From the NCBI GenBank assembly GCA_036397975.1, contig DASWHW010000077.1, positions 1-8,380 on the forward strand: a stretch of 8,380 bases of DNA, read 5' to 3'. This document shows, one piece after another, positions 6,600 to 8,380 of the stretch (within the stretch, counting starts at the first letter, position 1; each line of letters starts with the position of its first letter). Below the pieces are notes generated by a model. The model saw nothing but the letters and a program-made list of their open reading frames with translations. It had not been told where the DNA came from and did no database searches. The position numbers and the translations under genes were made by a program. The DNA comes from SZUA-287 sp036397975. GTDB taxonomy: Bacteria > Bacteroidota > Ignavibacteria > UBA10030 > UBA6906.

Positions 6600-7339
6600 A
6601 TGAAGAGATGTTTGAAAATCGTGAAGAGAATCTTGTAAGATGCCTTGAAGGTTCCCTTGATAGAGCCTGTCACTTTGGAAGACCCTGCGGATCTTTTTCG
6701 GTAGCGCACGGGAATTTCGCGGCACCGCAATTTTTGCTTTGCAGCTTTCACCTGCATCTCCACCGTCCAACCGAATGTGCGATCTTTCATCTGCAGCGCC
6801 GTCAGCGACGAGGTCCGTATTGCCCGGAAAGGTCCAAGGTCAGTAAACTTCGCTCCCCAAAATACTCGGATTAAGGTTGTTGCCAACCAGTTGCCGAAAA
6901 GCGCTTGCGGCAACATTGCGCCCGGCTCTCGTTGTCCGAGCATTCGGGAACCAATCACGAGGTCGATGTTTTCGTGGACAATGGGATGAAGCAGCGAAGG
7001 AAGTTCTTCAGGATGGTCACTGTAGTCGCCGTCCAGAAAGGCAATAACGTCGGAAGATTTCTCCAGTGCGTAGGCAATTCCGCAGAGGCATGCGGCGCCG
7101 TATCCCCGCTCCAATTCTGCGAGGACCGTGGCGCCCGCGCCGCGCGCTTTCGCAGCCGTCGCGTCGCTTGAGCCATTATCCACCACCACAATCTCAGAAA
7201 CACAGTCGGACGGGATTGCCCGAATAACTTGTGCAATTGCTCCCTCCTCATTGAAGGCCGGAATAATGACAATGGTGTTTGCGACGGAGGATTGCGAGGA
7301 GGATAAATGGGGAGCAGCGGCGAATGACTGATTGGACAT
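6596..7339 (-). CDS. GT2 glycosyltransferase, polyprenyl-phosphate sugar synthase (DPM1)-like
   Basis: This 247-residue GT-A-fold enzyme resembles dolichol/polyprenyl-phosphate mannose or glucose synthases, which move a sugar from a nucleotide donor to a lipid phosphate at the cytoplasmic face. Motifs: VIIPAFNEEGAI (24-35), VVDNGSSDAT (52-61), FLDGDYSDHPEEL (101-113, metal-binding DGD), DLGPFRAI (167-174), GWTVEMQVKAA (190-200) and RYRKRSAGSSKVTG (212-225). There is no C-terminal pair of membrane helices, so it is the short, peripheral form. I chose the ATG at 7339, which lies 2 nt after the DUF547 stop with a weak AGAAG 5 nt upstream; a TTG at 7366 would add nine residues. Sugar specificity cannot be read from the sequence. 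The GT-C gene overlaps its stop codon, consistent with a donor-maker/donor-user pair. Confidence 0.92.
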   Translation of the reverse strand: MSNQSFAAAPHLSSSQSSVANTIVIIPAFNEEGAIAQVIRAIPSDCVSEIVVVDNGSSDATAAKARGAGATVLAELERGYGAACLCGIAYALEKSSDVIAFLDGDYSDHPEELPSLLHPIVHENIDLVIGSRMLGQREPGAMLPQALFGNWLATTLIRVFWGAKFTDLGPFRAIRTSSLTALQMKDRTFGWTVEMQVKAAKQKLRCREIPVRYRKRSAGSSKVTGSIKGTFKASYKILFTIFKHLFI

Positions 7340-7341
7340 TC

Positions 7342-8085
7342 TTACTTCTGGACGTTCAGGCTCCAATCATACGGAACGTATTTAACCTCGGGGTTCTTGA
7401 TTGGATCGACACCGAGCTCAGCAATGCCAAACTTTTTGCCTGATCCATACCGTTCATCGAAATCACCTCCGTACCATTCAAGGAGTTCTGACAGATAAAC
7501 GGTGTTCGCCTTTTCATCGTAACGATTCTTCAAAGGGTCCCGAAAAAACGCTTTCGTGTTTTCCTTGAGTTGGATAAAGAGTTTTTCCGGCGTATATGCT
7601 TCCGACCGCAGGGGTGGACAACTGACAGCCGCGCATACCAATGCCATGTGAATCAGCGGCTCGGCAAATTCCTTCCGAATAATGTCATGCTCGATATTAT
7701 TCAGGCTGAGGTTTTTCCTTCCGATGCGAATCCAAACGATATCCCATGGCCCTTTCCCATCCTTTTCGATATCTCTGATACTTTTTAGAGGGTAATGATC
7801 CACGATCACCTTCAGAGTGAAAGCGTTGTATGTATTAATCCAAAAAACAAGTCGGGCTTTTTCGTTTCCGATCGCGTCCGGATCAATGTTACTGAGAAGA
7901 GTCAAATAATCACCGAATGACTTATCCTTCTTTAGCGAAGCATAATCCACCAATCCGTTCACCACGTACTTCTTCAGTACTTCGTCGAAAAGTGAGTGAT
8001 CAACTCCCCCACCCGCAATTCCGATATGGTGGAGGGAAACACAAGCGACGACGGTCGCCGCGAGAGTGCACTGCCTAAAACTCAT
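7342..8085 (-). CDS. exported DUF547-domain protein
   Basis: This 247-residue protein begins with a Sec-type signal sequence: a short basic start (MSFRQC) and a hydrophobic stretch to about residue 25. It is therefore likely periplasmic or attached to an envelope face; no lipobox is clear. The rest is a DUF547 domain, shown by LVFWINTYNAFTLKVIVDHYPL (79-100), LSLNNIEHDIIRKEF (126-140), HMALVCAAVSCPPLR (146-160, with C151 and C156), YLSELLEWYGGDF (197-209) and the C-terminal YVPYDWSLN (236-244). The biochemical role of DUF547 is not established to my knowledge. I chose the ATG at 8085 because AGGAG lies 6 nt upstream and a signal peptide follows; the frame is open to 8181 but those extra residues overlap the upstream gene. 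It overlaps that gene by 11 nt and is followed 2 nt later by the GT2 gene. Confidence 0.92.
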   Translation of the reverse strand: MSFRQCTLAATVVACVSLHHIGIAGGGVDHSLFDEVLKKYVVNGLVDYASLKKDKSFGDYLTLLSNIDPDAIGNEKARLVFWINTYNAFTLKVIVDHYPLKSIRDIEKDGKGPWDIVWIRIGRKNLSLNNIEHDIIRKEFAEPLIHMALVCAAVSCPPLRSEAYTPEKLFIQLKENTKAFFRDPLKNRYDEKANTVYLSELLEWYGGDFDERYGSGKKFGIAELGVDPIKNPEVKYVPYDWSLNVQK

Positions 8086-8380
8086 GGGAGACTCCTGCGG
8101 CAAAGACGAATCCGCCAGCGACGTTCCGCCCATGCGTTGCGGTTGCCAATGAGACCGAAACGCCCCATCCGCCTCCGGCACGATAGAACAGCTTGGGAAT
8201 GATGGCGTTGAATTCCTGATTCTGTGTATTCAAGCCAAACCGCGAGGCCGGGGTGATCACCGTTGCCTTTGATGAGGTGGACTTCCGTCCTGACATTTGG
8301 AGGATAACGTAGAGCCGTTGCTCCATCAACCCGTACCCAACCTCGATATTATACAAGATGTCATTTGAAAAATTTTTTGA
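8075..8380 (-). CDS. C-terminal part of a probable outer-membrane beta-barrel protein
   Basis: The frame is open to the right edge, so the 101 residues seen are only the C-terminal end of a longer protein. They show alternating polar and hydrophobic stretches suited to membrane-spanning beta strands: ILYNIEVGYG, QRLYVILQMSG, NAIIPKLFYRAG, GWGVSVSLATAT and VAGGFVFAAGVSHEF. The last residue is phenylalanine, the usual C-terminal signal for insertion by the BAM complex. A transporter-like or structural barrel is likely, but no named family is recognised. A TTG at 8356 could be read as a start but sits inside continuous coding sequence and has no ribosome binding site. The stop overlaps the start of the exported DUF547 gene by 11 nt, which suggests both belong to one transcript with an envelope role. 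Confidence 0.65.
   Translation of the reverse strand, partial: SKNFSNDILYNIEVGYGLMEQRLYVILQMSGRKSTSSKATVITPASRFGLNTQNQEFNAIIPKLFYRAGGGWGVSVSLATATHGRNVAGGFVFAAGVSHEF
8092..8096 (-). promoter_or_regulatory. ribosome binding site (AGGAG) of the DUF547 gene
   Basis: AGGAG on the minus strand lies 6 nt before the ATG at 8085, inside the last codons of the upstream gene. It settles the DUF547 start and is immediately followed by a signal peptide. Confidence 0.75.

Noticed and set aside
5973..6638. Long plus-strand open frame opposite the GT-C gene.
   Set aside because: The product is a highly polar, low-sense translation antisense to a membrane protein, the expected shadow of hydrophobic codons.
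6600..6770. N-terminal extension of the GT-C protein by 57 residues.
   Set aside because: It would run through the conserved end of the GT2 gene in another frame; the ATG at 6599 gives the usual coupled overlap and a normal start before the first helix.
8086..8181. N-terminal extension of the DUF547 protein by 32 residues.
   Set aside because: It overlaps the barrel gene and would bury the signal peptide; the AGGAG before 8085 fixes the shorter start.

Overview
All ten protein-coding genes I can support lie on the minus strand, so the window reads from right to left. It is densely packed bacterial DNA of roughly balanced base composition. A protein with an outer-membrane barrel-type C-terminus and a Sec-exported DUF547 protein point to a diderm (Gram-negative-type) bacterium. 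Good AGGAG ribosome binding sites precede some genes and are absent from others. I cannot name a phylum with confidence. I see no phage, insertion sequence, CRISPR array, tRNA or rRNA.

Right block (8380 to 3394). The order of transcription is: the C-terminal end of a probable outer-membrane protein, an exported DUF547 protein, a DPM1-like GT2 glycosyltransferase, a multi-pass GT-C glycosyltransferase of the GT87/mannosyltransferase type, a DUF2064/TIGR04282-type nucleotide-sugar transferase, and an ArsM-type arsenite S-adenosylmethionine methyltransferase. The first five genes overlap or lie within 2 nt of each other. A 58-nt gap precedes arsM. A textbook intrinsic terminator (3394-3420) follows arsM. 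ArsM next to a TIGR04282-type transferase is the kind of context linked to arsenosugar biosynthesis. The GT2 plus GT-C pair suggests that a polyprenyl-phosphate-linked sugar is made and then used on the far side of the inner membrane. The radical SAM enzyme ArsS, expected for arsenosugars, is not in this window.

Middle block (3340 to 1014). A second unit starts after the terminator. It holds a small two-helix membrane protein of unknown function, a carboxymuconolactone decarboxylase/AhpD-like protein with a complete E-x11-C-x2-C-x3-H redox signature, a polytopic membrane protein of unknown function, and an EamA/DMT-family transporter. The last three overlap end to end. This looks like a redox and membrane-transport unit that may or may not serve the arsenic block.

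Left end (881 to 27). After a 132-nt gap lies a PP2C-type Ser/Thr protein phosphatase with its metal-binding aspartates. No partner kinase is visible before the window ends.
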